Assembly: GCA_021838715.1 (NCBI GenBank)
Contig: JAKCCX010000020.1
Coordinates: forward strand, 1-36,714
Origin: Pseudomonadota bacterium
GTDB taxonomy: Bacteria; Pseudomonadota; Gammaproteobacteria; Burkholderiales; Burkholderiaceae_F
Length of the DNA stretch: 36,714 nt
Direction of reading: 5' to 3'
Below are positions 19,901-27,124 of the stretch, in pieces (the first letter of the stretch is position 1; every line of letters starts with the position of its first letter). The notes under the pieces are model-generated. The model was not told the DNA's origin and made no database searches. It worked only from the letters and a program-made list of their open reading frames with translations. A program made the translations under genes and the position numbers.

Positions 19901-20281
19901 CTACCCGTTCATCCGACGATTTGCGTAGCCGGTCAAGGCGCTAGACAGCACGGCGGCTCCCAAGATTGTTTGCAGCTTATCCAATGCCTTTTCGTCAAGG
20001 AAATGCCAACAGATGGGCGTCAGCAAGTGCCATGCAAAAACGGCGATGCCAAGGCAGATCGAAATTACGATTAGCCAGATGATGATTAACACCGCCAGAT
20101 TAACGTGGTCACGAAATGATTGGTGGCGACGGTGCTCGCGTTTCTTGCCATCCAACTCCAAATCGTCCCCAGCTGCCATCTTGACAGCTTCCATCTTCGC
20201 CCGACGATCACCGGCGGCGGAATCTGTCGGCGAAAAAATGGGAGCGCCTTGCGCTCCCGTTTCTTGTGTTTCATCGCTCAT
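19901..20281 (-). CDS. Small membrane protein, predicted toxin of a Panacea pair
   Basis: A 126-residue protein I cannot place in a named family. Residues 1-60 are hydrophilic, with a charged stretch ELDGKKREHRRHQSFRDH. Residues 61-88 form one strong transmembrane helix (LAVLIIIWLIVISICLGIA), and residues 103-120 a weaker hydrophobic segment (LQTILGAAVLSSALTG) ending in basic NRRMNG. Its ATG overlaps the stop of the Panacea-domain gene by four bases (ATGA), so the two are translationally coupled. Known context: Panacea antitoxins are paired with many unrelated toxins, including small membrane proteins that damage the membrane. That makes this the likely toxin; it is an inference from context. 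Its base composition is AT-richer than core genes nearby, consistent with acquisition. Confidence 0.75.
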   Translation of the reverse strand: MSDETQETGAQGAPIFSPTDSAAGDRRAKMEAVKMAAGDDLELDGKKREHRRHQSFRDHVNLAVLIIIWLIVISICLGIAVFAWHLLTPICWHFLDEKALDKLQTILGAAVLSSALTGYANRRMNG

Positions 20282-20754
20282 AGCGAGGAATGCACGGGCT
20301 TCTTCAGAATGCCCTCATAAAAGCTTTCAATCAGGTCATTCGAAATCGGACCATTCCTTCCAATTTCGGACCATGTTTGGTCCCACGGCGTCCCAGAACA
20401 ATGCGTGGCGGAAGACAGTGTTATGCCATTGTATTTGCCGTACTCCTTGGCAACCATGTCCATAATCGCCCTTTCATCCGACGAAAACGGAGAGTTCTTA
20501 TTTGCGCCCGGCACCTCTTTGATGGGCTCGCTGCCGAAGCATTTGACTGCGTGATACACGGAAGCGACAACGGGGCCATATTGCCATGCTTGGACTGACT
20601 CCCCAATCAATGGACGGCGGTGCTTCCCGAGCATGTAACCGTGGGCGATATAGACGAGCTTGATTAATTGCATGGGCGTAATTGCATCGTGCCCAGCTTC
20701 CCTGCACTGATCCAAAATGTATTGGGCCACCGACAAGGACTTAAGTGTGCTCAT
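20278..20754 (-). CDS. Panacea-domain (SocA/DUF4065) protein, predicted antitoxin
   Basis: A 158-residue protein with the whole SocA/Panacea (DUF4065) fold: VAQYILDQCREAG at the start, the family core MQLIKLVYIAHGYML at 28-42, AWQYGPVVASVYHAV at 56-70, and a C-terminal LSSATHCSGTPWDQ and ISNDLIESFYE. Panacea domains act as antitoxins that bind and neutralise diverse toxins; SocA itself is a ClpXP adaptor. The start is well supported by GGAGG eight bases before the ATG. The gene is first in a two-gene operon and overlaps the membrane protein gene by four bases. Transcription likely starts near 20828 from the promoter at 20835-20864, whose spacer is a palindrome, implying self-regulation. Confidence 0.85.
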   Translation of the reverse strand: MSTLKSLSVAQYILDQCREAGHDAITPMQLIKLVYIAHGYMLGKHRRPLIGESVQAWQYGPVVASVYHAVKCFGSEPIKEVPGANKNSPFSSDERAIMDMVAKEYGKYNGITLSSATHCSGTPWDQTWSEIGRNGPISNDLIESFYEGILKKPVHSSL

Positions 20755-20834
20755 TTCGTCCTCCGTTAGTTAAATCGTGCAAGCGCCCACCAGCCGCATA
20801 TCGGCAACAAGAGACATCTCGAGCTAAGACGAAC

Positions 20835-20864
20835 AATGTACTGTAAATACTTACAGTGTGTCAA
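20835..20864 (-). promoter_or_regulatory. Promoter with operator palindrome for the Panacea operon
   Basis: On the minus strand a perfect -35 box TTGACA (20864-20859) is followed after 18 bases by TACATT (20840-20835), four of six to the -10 consensus. Between them lies a perfect inverted repeat ACTGTAA-N4-TTACAGT at 20840-20857. A protein bound there would block RNA polymerase. Predicted start is about 20828, leaving a leader of roughly 75 bases to the ATG at 20754. Confidence 0.7.
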
Positions 20865-21162
20865 GCCTTTGCGCGGGAATCAGACCAGCAATCGCAATTG
20901 CTGTCAACAATTCCGTTTTCAAATTGAGGCATTACCCGACCGGGCCGTGGCAACGCAATCGAGGCGGTGGTCGAGATGCTGGCGGAGTGCAGCCGCCGCT
21001 CGCCTGCGGGGCGACTGCGTCATCGCCGCAATCGCACGCCCATTCCCTGCGCGCGGCCATCCGCTCCGTTCACCAGTGGGTCCGGGTTTCTTTCGCGCCA
21101 GGATTTACGACGCCTAGTTGGGGGAAAATGCCGGAATCATTCCGACGCGACTGGACAGGGGC
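20865..21162. other. 298-bp gap marking the right edge of the AT-rich island
   Basis: No gene is supported. Base composition changes from AT-rich to GC-rich at about 20935. A weak hairpin GGCGG/CCGCC is at 20981-20997. Open frames crossing it are shadows of downstream genes. The DUF423 promoter is presumably at the right end but no clear boxes are seen. Confidence 0.5.
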
Positions 21163-21561
21163 ATGGATTCTTCCCGTTTTTCCGCACTGGCGGGCGCCGT
21201 TTTCGGATTCGTGGGGGTTGCCGCCGGCGCGATCGGTGCGCATGCCCTGCGTGCCCGGCTGGCGCCGGACCTGATGACGGTGTACCAGACTGCGGCGCAT
21301 TACCAGATGATCCACGCGCTCGCGCTGTTGTTCGTTTCTTCGGCGCAGCAGCGCTGGCCCGGACGTGCGGCGCGGATCGCCGCCGGCTGTTTCATTGTCG
21401 GCATCCTGTTGTTCAGCGGCAGCCTCTATGCCCTGGCGCTGGGGGCGCCGCGCATCATCGGCTTCGCCACGCCGTTCGGCGGACTTTGCTTCCTGTCGGG
21501 TTGGGTGGCCACGGCGGTGGCGGCGGTCGGCGGAACCGGACGGAGCGCCGCAGGCGGATAG
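21163..21561 (+). CDS. DUF423 (YgdD-type) inner-membrane protein
   Basis: A 132-residue protein of the DUF423 family, small four-helix inner-membrane proteins of unknown function. The family signature is clear: FGVGAGAIGAHALR-like start (here GVAAGAIGAHALRARL), then YQTAAHYQMIHALALL, the third helix AGCFIVGILLFSGSLYALAL and the end ITPFGG-like FATPFGGLCFLSGWVA. I placed the start at the ATG at 21163, which gives the usual length of about 130; a TTG 45 bases upstream would add 15 residues without family match. It converges on the glycosyltransferase gene. No function can be assigned from sequence. Confidence 0.9.
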   Translation: MDSSRFSALAGAVFGFVGVAAGAIGAHALRARLAPDLMTVYQTAAHYQMIHALALLFVSSAQQRWPGRAARIAAGCFIVGILLFSGSLYALALGAPRIIGFATPFGGLCFLSGWVATAVAAVGGTGRSAAGG

Positions 21562-21596
21562 CGGGCCCCGGCCGTTCGGCCGCGGAATCGGAGTCG

Positions 21597-23183
21597 TCAG
21601 CGCGACGGGAGTCGCTGCACCAGTTCGACACCGCCTTCCCGGAACAGCACCTTCACCGGCACGCCCGGCACCAGGCGATCCGTCCGGGTGATCGCATATT
21701 CGCCGGGCTCCGGCGGGCGCGACGGCGTCACGTGCCCGCGGTAGACGCTGAAACTCGGGACGGTGATGTTCCATTGCACGACCGGTCCCGGCAGGGTGGC
21801 GGCGATTTCCCCGGCGCGTTTGGTCGGACCGCTCAGCAGGTTGCCGAGCCACGGAAGAAATGCGAATCCCAGCGACCCGGTGAGGAGGAAGCACATCCCG
21901 GCGGCCCGCCAGGCCGGTGCGATGGCGCGTCGCGTCGCAAGCAGGATGCCCGCGACGGCCGCGGCCCCGCTGATCCCGTAATAGGTTCCGGCCGCGGTCG
22001 CCAAGGCGCGCTGCGTCTGGGCGGCATAGAAATCCGCATCGGCATGCGCGCGCGCGTCGGCAAACCACTGCGTGATCGCCGGCGCGGCCGGCAGCAACAG
22101 CAACAGCGCACCCGGCAGCAACAGCAGCCCCGCGGTGCCGCGCCCTTCGATGCGCCGCGCGGCAAGCAGGAATACCGGCGTCATGCCGTAGAGCAGATAG
22201 TGCGGCAGCTTGGTGCCGGAAAGGGAAAAGAAGACGAGGACGAAGCCGAACCACAACCACAGGAAGCGCGGCAGATCGCCGCGCCAGTCCTGCCGCAGCG
22301 GCCGCACCGTGCGCCAGAGCAGCCCGCTCCAGGGCGCAAGCAGCAGCGGCAGGACGATGAGGTAATAGAAGGGGCCGCCGGCGTGGCCTTCGAGCGTCCC
22401 GCCGAAGCGCTGCAGATTGTGGTGGATCAGGAAGCCCTGGACGAAATCCCAGCCGTGGATGGCGAGCTGCGCGGCATACCACGGGGCGGCGATCGCGGTC
22501 AGGATCGTCCAGCCGATCGGATCGGCGGCCGCGCGCAGGGCATCGCGCCAGCGCCCGACAACGGCGCAATACAGGATCCCCACCGCGACGGGAATCAAGA
22601 TGGCGATCGGTCCCTTGGTCAGCACGCCGAGCGCGATCCAGGCGTAGCAGCGCAGCAGTGCGGCGCGGCCTTGCCCTTCCAGGTAACGCCACAGGTCGAA
22701 CATCGTGGCGGCAAGCAGTGCGTTGAGCAGGGCGTCCGCCGTGGCGGCATGGGCCATCGCCGTCACGCCGAGGCTCGTGAACGCGATCGTCGCCGCGGCG
22801 AAGGCGCTGCGGATGCCCAGGCGGGGAGCGCCGAAGCGGAGGATCGCGGCGACCCACGCCAGCCCGGCGAGGCCCGAAGGCAGGCGCAGGGCAAATTCGT
22901 TCAGGCCGAACGCCTTCACGCTCAAAGCCTGCAGCCAATAGATCAGGATCGGCTTGTCGTAGCGCGGCAGACCGTTCAGTGTGGTCGAGATCCAGTCGCC
23001 GCTGCGCAGGATTTCCCGCGTCGCCTCGGAAAACGCGCCTTCGTCGATGTCGAAGAGCGGGTAGCGGCCCAGGGTCGGCAGCAGCAGCAGTGCGCACACG
23101 GCGAGAAAGAGGAGCGCGGCGACTGCCGGCGGCGGCGCCTTGTCGTTGCGTGCCAGCCATCCCGGCGCAAGGTTCATCCGCAT
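21597..23183 (-). CDS. ArnT/PMT-type (GT83) membrane glycosyltransferase
   Basis: A 528-residue inner-membrane glycosyltransferase with about ten to twelve helices. The first periplasmic loop has the PMT/ArnT acidic signature YPLFDIDEGAFSEATREIL, which carries the catalytic Asp, then PRYDKPILIYWLQ. FSLSGTKLPHYLLYGMTP is the conserved loop seen in ArnT and related PMT-2 proteins. These enzymes move a sugar from a polyprenyl-phosphate carrier to lipid A, protein or another acceptor in the periplasm; which sugar is used here is unknown. The start ATG at 23183 has GGAGG five bases upstream; a second ATG at 23177 gives an exact ATGA overlap with the PAP2 stop. The pair is translationally coupled, so the phosphatase and the transferase probably work in one pathway. 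Confidence 0.88.
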   Translation of the reverse strand: MRMNLAPGWLARNDKAPPPAVAALLFLAVCALLLLPTLGRYPLFDIDEGAFSEATREILRSGDWISTTLNGLPRYDKPILIYWLQALSVKAFGLNEFALRLPSGLAGLAWVAAILRFGAPRLGIRSAFAAATIAFTSLGVTAMAHAATADALLNALLAATMFDLWRYLEGQGRAALLRCYAWIALGVLTKGPIAILIPVAVGILYCAVVGRWRDALRAAADPIGWTILTAIAAPWYAAQLAIHGWDFVQGFLIHHNLQRFGGTLEGHAGGPFYYLIVLPLLLAPWSGLLWRTVRPLRQDWRGDLPRFLWLWFGFVLVFFSLSGTKLPHYLLYGMTPVFLLAARRIEGRGTAGLLLLPGALLLLLPAAPAITQWFADARAHADADFYAAQTQRALATAAGTYYGISGAAAVAGILLATRRAIAPAWRAAGMCFLLTGSLGFAFLPWLGNLLSGPTKRAGEIAATLPGPVVQWNITVPSFSVYRGHVTPSRPPEPGEYAITRTDRLVPGVPVKVLFREGGVELVQRLPSR

Positions 23184-23983
23184 CGGGTCCTCCCCGCGCA
23201 GGCCGAGCGCGCGATCGCCCACAGGCCCATCGCGCCCCCGACGGCGACGGCGATCCACTGCAGGGGCTGCGCCAGCGGGTATCCGGTGTCGGTGATCGCA
23301 AGCGCTGCGGCGCAGGCCAGCACGACGACGCCGAGCGCGCCCCGGGCCCGGTTGGACTGCGCCGGAAACCGCATCGACGCCCACACCCCGAACCCGCCGG
23401 TGACGACGCCGAGCGCCGCGCCGCCCAGGACGTCGGAGGGCCAGTGGGCTCCCACCATGACGCGGGACGATGCCGCGATCAGCGCCGCGCCGAGCGCCGC
23501 GCCGGCCAGGACCGGACGGCTCCGGATGGGCCGGCATGCAAGGATCAGCACGGTCGCGACCAGGAAGATCGTGATCGAGTGCCCGGATGGAAAGGAGTTG
23601 TGGCCCGCCAAGGTCTGTCCCTCGATGTGGATGTGGCTCGCGCCCAGCGCCGCGGCAGGCCGTGCGCGGCCGAATGCGGTCTTGCCGGCCCAGGAGAACA
23701 GGCCGGCCAGCGGCGCCGCCAGAATCCCCGCGGCGAGCACCCGCGGGTTCGACGCCAGGAACGGGGCCAGCAGCATCACGGCGACCAGCCCGTGGCCGAG
23801 GATGGTCAGATCGCTGGGCAGCCCCCGCGGGAGGTCGCGGGCGGCAAAGCCGTTGATTGCGGCAAAGAGCGGATGGTCGAGGCCGCCGTCGGCCAGCGCG
23901 AGCGCAGCCAGCGCACTGAGTGCGGCGAACGCCGCGACCAGGCCGGAGGTGCGCAGATCGGAGTGGGGGGGAGTGGACAGCAT
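23174..23983 (-). CDS. PAP2-family membrane phosphatase
   Basis: A 269-residue integral membrane phosphatase of the PAP2 superfamily. The three active-site motifs are intact: KTAFGRARP (Lys101, Arg107), PSGHS at 132-136 and SRVMVGAHWPSD (Arg174, His180, Asp184). Helices flank them on both sides. Such enzymes act on undecaprenyl pyrophosphate, phosphatidic acid or lipid A phosphates. Its overlap with an ArnT-like transferase suggests recycling of a polyprenyl carrier or preparation of a lipid A phosphate site, which is inference. The start at 23983 gives a short hydrophilic N-terminus before the first helix. Divergent from the SWIB gene across 320 bp. Confidence 0.88.
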   Translation of the reverse strand: MLSTPPHSDLRTSGLVAAFAALSALAALALADGGLDHPLFAAINGFAARDLPRGLPSDLTILGHGLVAVMLLAPFLASNPRVLAAGILAAPLAGLFSWAGKTAFGRARPAAALGASHIHIEGQTLAGHNSFPSGHSITIFLVATVLILACRPIRSRPVLAGAALGAALIAASSRVMVGAHWPSDVLGGAALGVVTGGFGVWASMRFPAQSNRARGALGVVVLACAAALAITDTGYPLAQPLQWIAVAVGGAMGLWAIARSACAGRTRCG

Positions 23984-24303
23984 CGGCGCGGCGATTCTAT
24001 CGTCCGCCTCCGGTTCCGGGGCCCCCTACATGGACTTGTGCGCCGATCCGGAATCGGGCCATATATTGTGGGTGGGGAACGGCGGCGATTTCCGGGCCGC
24101 GCGGCCGCACCGTGGCGCCGCTGCGAAAAATGGTCGCGCGAAACATACTTTCCCCTCGGAAAACGCTTGCGTCTCTTGCCGATTCGCATAGTATTGCGGT
24201 CACGCAGCGGGGCCCGTTCCTTGCGGCCCCGCAACCGGCGGGACGCGATTGCCGTCCGCGCCGCTGCCCCGAACGCTTTTGCAAAATCTATAGGAGATCG
24301 TCG
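23984..24303. other. 320-bp divergent gap between PAP2 and SWIB genes
   Basis: No protein gene is supported. It holds the likely SWIB promoter (TTGCGT at 24167-24172 and TAGTAT at 24189-24194, 16-base spacer). An 8-bp hairpin GCGGGGCC/GGCCCCGC (24207-24214 with 24225-24232) lies in the predicted leader. A GGAG ribosome site precedes the SWIB ATG. The PAP2 promoter should lie near 24000-24060 (GCGGCGATTCTATCG) but is unclear. Confidence 0.55.
24167..24194 (+). promoter_or_regulatory. Candidate sigma-70 promoter of the SWIB gene
   Basis: TTGCGT, a 16-base spacer, and TAGTAT. Transcription would start near 24201 and give a leader of about 100 bases with an early GC-rich hairpin at 24207-24232 that could affect RNA stability. 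Confidence 0.5.
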
Positions 24304-24705
24304 ATGGCTACTGCCAAGAAGGCCGCGAAAAAAGCTGTGAAGAAAGCCGTGAGCAAGGCTCCGGCAAAAAAGGTCGCGGCGAAGAAGGCACCAGCGAAAA
24401 CTGCGGCCGTGAAGAAGGCTCCGGCCAAGAAGGTCGCGGCGAAGAAGGCGGTGCGCACGCCGAACGCGGCATTCATGAAGCCGTTGACGCCGGTCGGCCC
24501 GCTGGCGGCAGTGATCGGCAGCACCCCGATGCCTCGCACCGAGGTCACCAGCAAGGTCTGGGTCTACATCAAGAAGAACAAGCTGCAGGACACGGTCAAC
24601 CGCCGCAACATCAATGCCGACGACAAGCTGCGCGCATTGTTCGGCGGCAAGTCGCAGGTTTCGATGTTCGAGCTGACGAAGTACGTCAGCAAGAACCTGA
24701 AGTAA
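24304..24705 (+). CDS. SWIB/MDM2-domain protein with histone H1-like lysine/alanine tail
   Basis: A 133-residue basic protein in two parts. Residues 1-50 are a lysine/alanine-rich tail made of imperfect repeats of KKAPAKKVAAKKA type, like histone H1 C-terminal tails and bacterial AlgP/HctB-like proteins. Residues 55-133 are a SWIB/MDM2 domain (MKPLTPVGPLAAVIGS, VWVYIKKNKLQD, RRNINADDKLRALFGGKSQ, MFELTKYVSKNLK). The eukaryotic domain is known from chromatin remodelling; stand-alone bacterial copies occur in Betaproteobacteria and Chlamydiae and are thought to bind DNA or DNA-associated proteins. The start has an AGGAG site eight bases upstream. Nucleoid association is inference. A bidirectional palindromic terminator follows six bases after the stop. 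Confidence 0.92.
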   Translation: MATAKKAAKKAVKKAVSKAPAKKVAAKKAPAKTAAVKKAPAKKVAAKKAVRTPNAAFMKPLTPVGPLAAVIGSTPMPRTEVTSKVWVYIKKNKLQDTVNRRNINADDKLRALFGGKSQVSMFELTKYVSKNLK

Positions 24706-24711
24706 CCGCCG

Positions 24712-24740
24712 CCCCCTCTCCCGCGCTGCGGGAGAGGGGG
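24712..24740. terminator. Palindromic terminator between SWIB and HNH genes
   Basis: CCCCCTCTCCCGC (24712-24724), loop GCT, and the exact reverse complement at 24728-24740. It sits between convergent genes and shares its arm with the palindrome at 15646-15675. Confidence 0.65.
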
Positions 24741-24819
24741 ACGGTCGGGGCCGCATGGGTCGTGCGCAGGTCCCGACCAATCCCTCGCGGGGTATCGCCC
24801 GCGCCGCGCGTCGCGCGTC

Positions 24820-25401
24820 TCAGCTCTGCGCCCACCGGGAATGGCGGGGCAGGGACACCTGCAGAAAAGCCATCTGGTCCGCGAGGATGCGCCGGTTGCT
24901 CAGAATGAACCCCTCGTTGCGGCTGACGGCATACGGTACGTAGAGCAGCGGCATGTTCGCCTCTTCCGGCGCGCGGTTGCCCTTGCGCGTGTTGCAGGGC
25001 CGGCACGCCGTCACGACGTTGGTCCACTCGTTGCGGCCGCCGCGCGAGAGCGGGACGATGTGCTCCACGGTGAGTTCGGTTTCCGGGAATGCGGCGCCGC
25101 AGTACGCGCAGACATGGCGGTCGCGTGCGAACAGACGGTGCTTGCTCAGGGCGACCCGATAGCCGCCGGCGGGGCTGCGGCAGCGGCCGCGGATCATGAC
25201 GATCGAGCTGGTGTGGAGGGTGGACGGCGTTCCCAGGGACTTCTGGATTCCGCCGTTCATGGCGAATACGGCTTCGCCCAGGTCGTTCACCACTTTTCCG
25301 GAGGCGTAGTATCGAGCGGCGCGAGGAAGTCCCGCCCATCGTACCGGTTGTCCGTGGGAGTCGACGATCAGGATGCGAGGGGTGGCCTCAAATCCGCGCA
25401 T
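24820..25401 (-). CDS. HNH endonuclease-domain protein
   Basis: A 193-residue protein with a C-terminal HNH nuclease domain. The zinc-holding pairs CAYC (Cys98, Cys101) and CRPC (Cys133, Cys136) frame the catalytic His114 in TVEHIVPLSRGG and Asn128 in WTNVVTAC. The N-terminal 80 residues (RILIVDSHGQPVRWAGL to VMIRGRCRSP) are typical of a conserved chromosomal family of HNH proteins in Betaproteobacteria rather than restriction or homing enzymes. The role is unknown; DNA repair or processing is possible. Start taken at the ATG at 25401, which leaves 45 bp to the divergent CYTH-CHAD gene. Further upstream codons overlap that gene and are not credible. Confidence 0.88.
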   Translation of the reverse strand: MRGFEATPRILIVDSHGQPVRWAGLPRAARYYASGKVVNDLGEAVFAMNGGIQKSLGTPSTLHTSSIVMIRGRCRSPAGGYRVALSKHRLFARDRHVCAYCGAAFPETELTVEHIVPLSRGGRNEWTNVVTACRPCNTRKGNRAPEEANMPLLYVPYAVSRNEGFILSNRRILADQMAFLQVSLPRHSRWAQS

Positions 25402-25446
25402 GCGCCCAGTGTGCCACTTTGCGACAGGATTGGGAACGGGAGGCGG

Positions 25447-27063
25447 ATGGCCAACCACGAGAAGCAGGCGGGCGGCGGCGCCCCGGAAACCGAACTCAAG
25501 CTGGCCCTGCGCGCCGAAGACGTCGAATCGCTGCGGACCCGCCTCGACCGGCTCGCAAGCCCGCGCCGGGATCGGGTCGACAGCACGTACTACGACACGC
25601 CGGATCTGCGGCTGGCTCGCAGTCGCGCGGCCTTGCGGCTGCGTCGGATCGGCACCGGAAAGCGGGTGCGCTGGGTGCAGACGCTCAAGACCGAGGGCGA
25701 GGGCGGCGATTCTGCGCTGTCGACGCGGGGCGAATGGGAGGCGGCGCTGCCCGGTGCGGCGCTCGACCTGTCGCGGTTCGCCGGAGCGCCGCTGCCGCGC
25801 ATATTCGGGGCGGATGCGGCGGCGGAAGGCCTGCGCGCGATGTTCCGTACGGTGTTCGTCCGCACGACCTGGGACGTTTCCGCGTACGGCGCACACATCG
25901 AAGTCGCATTGGATGTCGGAGAAATCCGCGCCGGAACGCGGCGCGCGCCCATCCTGGAGGTGGAACTGGAACTGCGGTCCGGGCCGTCGACCGCGTTGAC
26001 GTCGCTGGCGCTCGACCTGGCGGGCGCGACGCGTCGCAAGAAGAAGGCCGACTTGCGGCTGATGCCCTATGGCGATTCCAAGGCCGCCCGAGGGTACCGC
26101 CTGGCGATGGGCGTGACGGCGGGGCCCATCCCGGCGAGCCGGGCGATCGCGGATGCCGGGAGCATCGACGGCCGGGACGGCGTCGATGCGGTGTGCCGGA
26201 AGCTGGTCGGTGCTGCGCTCAACGTCGTGTTGGCCAATGCGGACGGGGCATCGGGTTCCGATGATCCCGAATACGTGCATCAGGCGCGGGTGGCGCTGCG
26301 CCGCATGCGTGCGGTGGTCGAGATCCTGGCCAACGCCTCGGACGGCGGGCGGGCGGAGACGGGGCTTTCCCGGGCGCAGGTTCAGGAGATGCGCCGATGG
26401 GCGCGGCGCTTCGGCGCGGCACGGGATTGGGATGTCTTTTGTTCCGAAACCCTGCCGGACTTGCGCACCTACGGCCGCGATGCCGGAGCCGGCGCGTCTG
26501 CCGCCCCCCCCGAGGCCGCGACTTCCGGCCCATGGCGGGGCGTGCTCCGGCGCGCGCACGGCAAATGCGAGGCTGCGCGGAACCGGTTGCGCGCACAGAT
26601 CGCCGGCCCGGCGTTTGCGCACTGGGCGCTGGAACTGGTCCATTGGAGCGCGGCGCCGCCGCGCGATTCGGCACCGTTGCAGGTGGTTGCCCCGGCGGCG
26701 ATCGGTCGATTGCTGCGTCGGTTCGCCCGACGGGGGGCGCGGTTTTCCCGCTTGTCCGACGCGGAGCGGCACAAGCTGCGGATCACGGCCAAGCGCCTGC
26801 GCTACGTGCTGGAAGCGGCGCACGCCGCGTTTCCGAAAAAGGCCGCGCGCGACACGATGCATGCCCTGGAGCAGTTTCAGGACGCGGCGGGACGCGGTGT
26901 CGACGTGAACGTTGCGCGGGACGCCATCGCGCGGCTCACGCGCTCGGGCGCCGTGCGGACCGAGGCCCGGAAGTGGGGGCGGGCGCGGCAACGCGACGCG
27001 GCGAGGCAGGCGGCACATTGGTTGCGGCGCCTTGCCGATCCGCCGATCCGTCCTCGTTCGTGA
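25447..27063 (+). CDS. CYTH-CHAD domain protein (triphosphatase/polyphosphate-associated)
   Basis: A 538-residue protein with a CYTH domain at about 14-200 and a CHAD domain at about 235-525. The CYTH signature ETELKLAL is at residues 14-21, followed by VDSTYYDTPDLRLARSRAALRLRR, split here by sequence as strands of the triphosphate tunnel. CHAD is marked by VHQARVALRRMRAVVEI and the C-terminal KLRITAKRLRYVLEAAH, histidine/basic helices known to bind inorganic polyphosphate. The likely role is hydrolysis of tripolyphosphate, or a role at polyphosphate granules; the family match is firm, the substrate is inferred. The ATG at 25447 has GGGAGG close upstream. It is divergent from the HNH gene with only 45 bp between. 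Confidence 0.9.
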   Translation: MANHEKQAGGGAPETELKLALRAEDVESLRTRLDRLASPRRDRVDSTYYDTPDLRLARSRAALRLRRIGTGKRVRWVQTLKTEGEGGDSALSTRGEWEAALPGAALDLSRFAGAPLPRIFGADAAAEGLRAMFRTVFVRTTWDVSAYGAHIEVALDVGEIRAGTRRAPILEVELELRSGPSTALTSLALDLAGATRRKKKADLRLMPYGDSKAARGYRLAMGVTAGPIPASRAIADAGSIDGRDGVDAVCRKLVGAALNVVLANADGASGSDDPEYVHQARVALRRMRAVVEILANASDGGRAETGLSRAQVQEMRRWARRFGAARDWDVFCSETLPDLRTYGRDAGAGASAAPPEAATSGPWRGVLRRAHGKCEAARNRLRAQIAGPAFAHWALELVHWSAAPPRDSAPLQVVAPAAIGRLLRRFARRGARFSRLSDAERHKLRITAKRLRYVLEAAHAAFPKKAARDTMHALEQFQDAAGRGVDVNVARDAIARLTRSGAVRTEARKWGRARQRDAARQAAHWLRRLADPPIRPRS

Positions 27064-27124
27064 AATACTGCGCCGTGATGCGGCGGTCAACCGCAATCCC
27101 CGACCGCGCTCCGGAGAAACGATC

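Noticed and set aside
19888-19902. AGCGC/GCGCT hairpin after the membrane protein gene as a terminator
   Set aside because: Five-base stem without a T-run, too weak to call.
20967-24191. Plus-strand open frame of 1074 codons
   Set aside because: It is antisense to the PAP2 and glycosyltransferase genes, which have clear motifs; its product is low-complexity Arg/Gln/Ala-rich.
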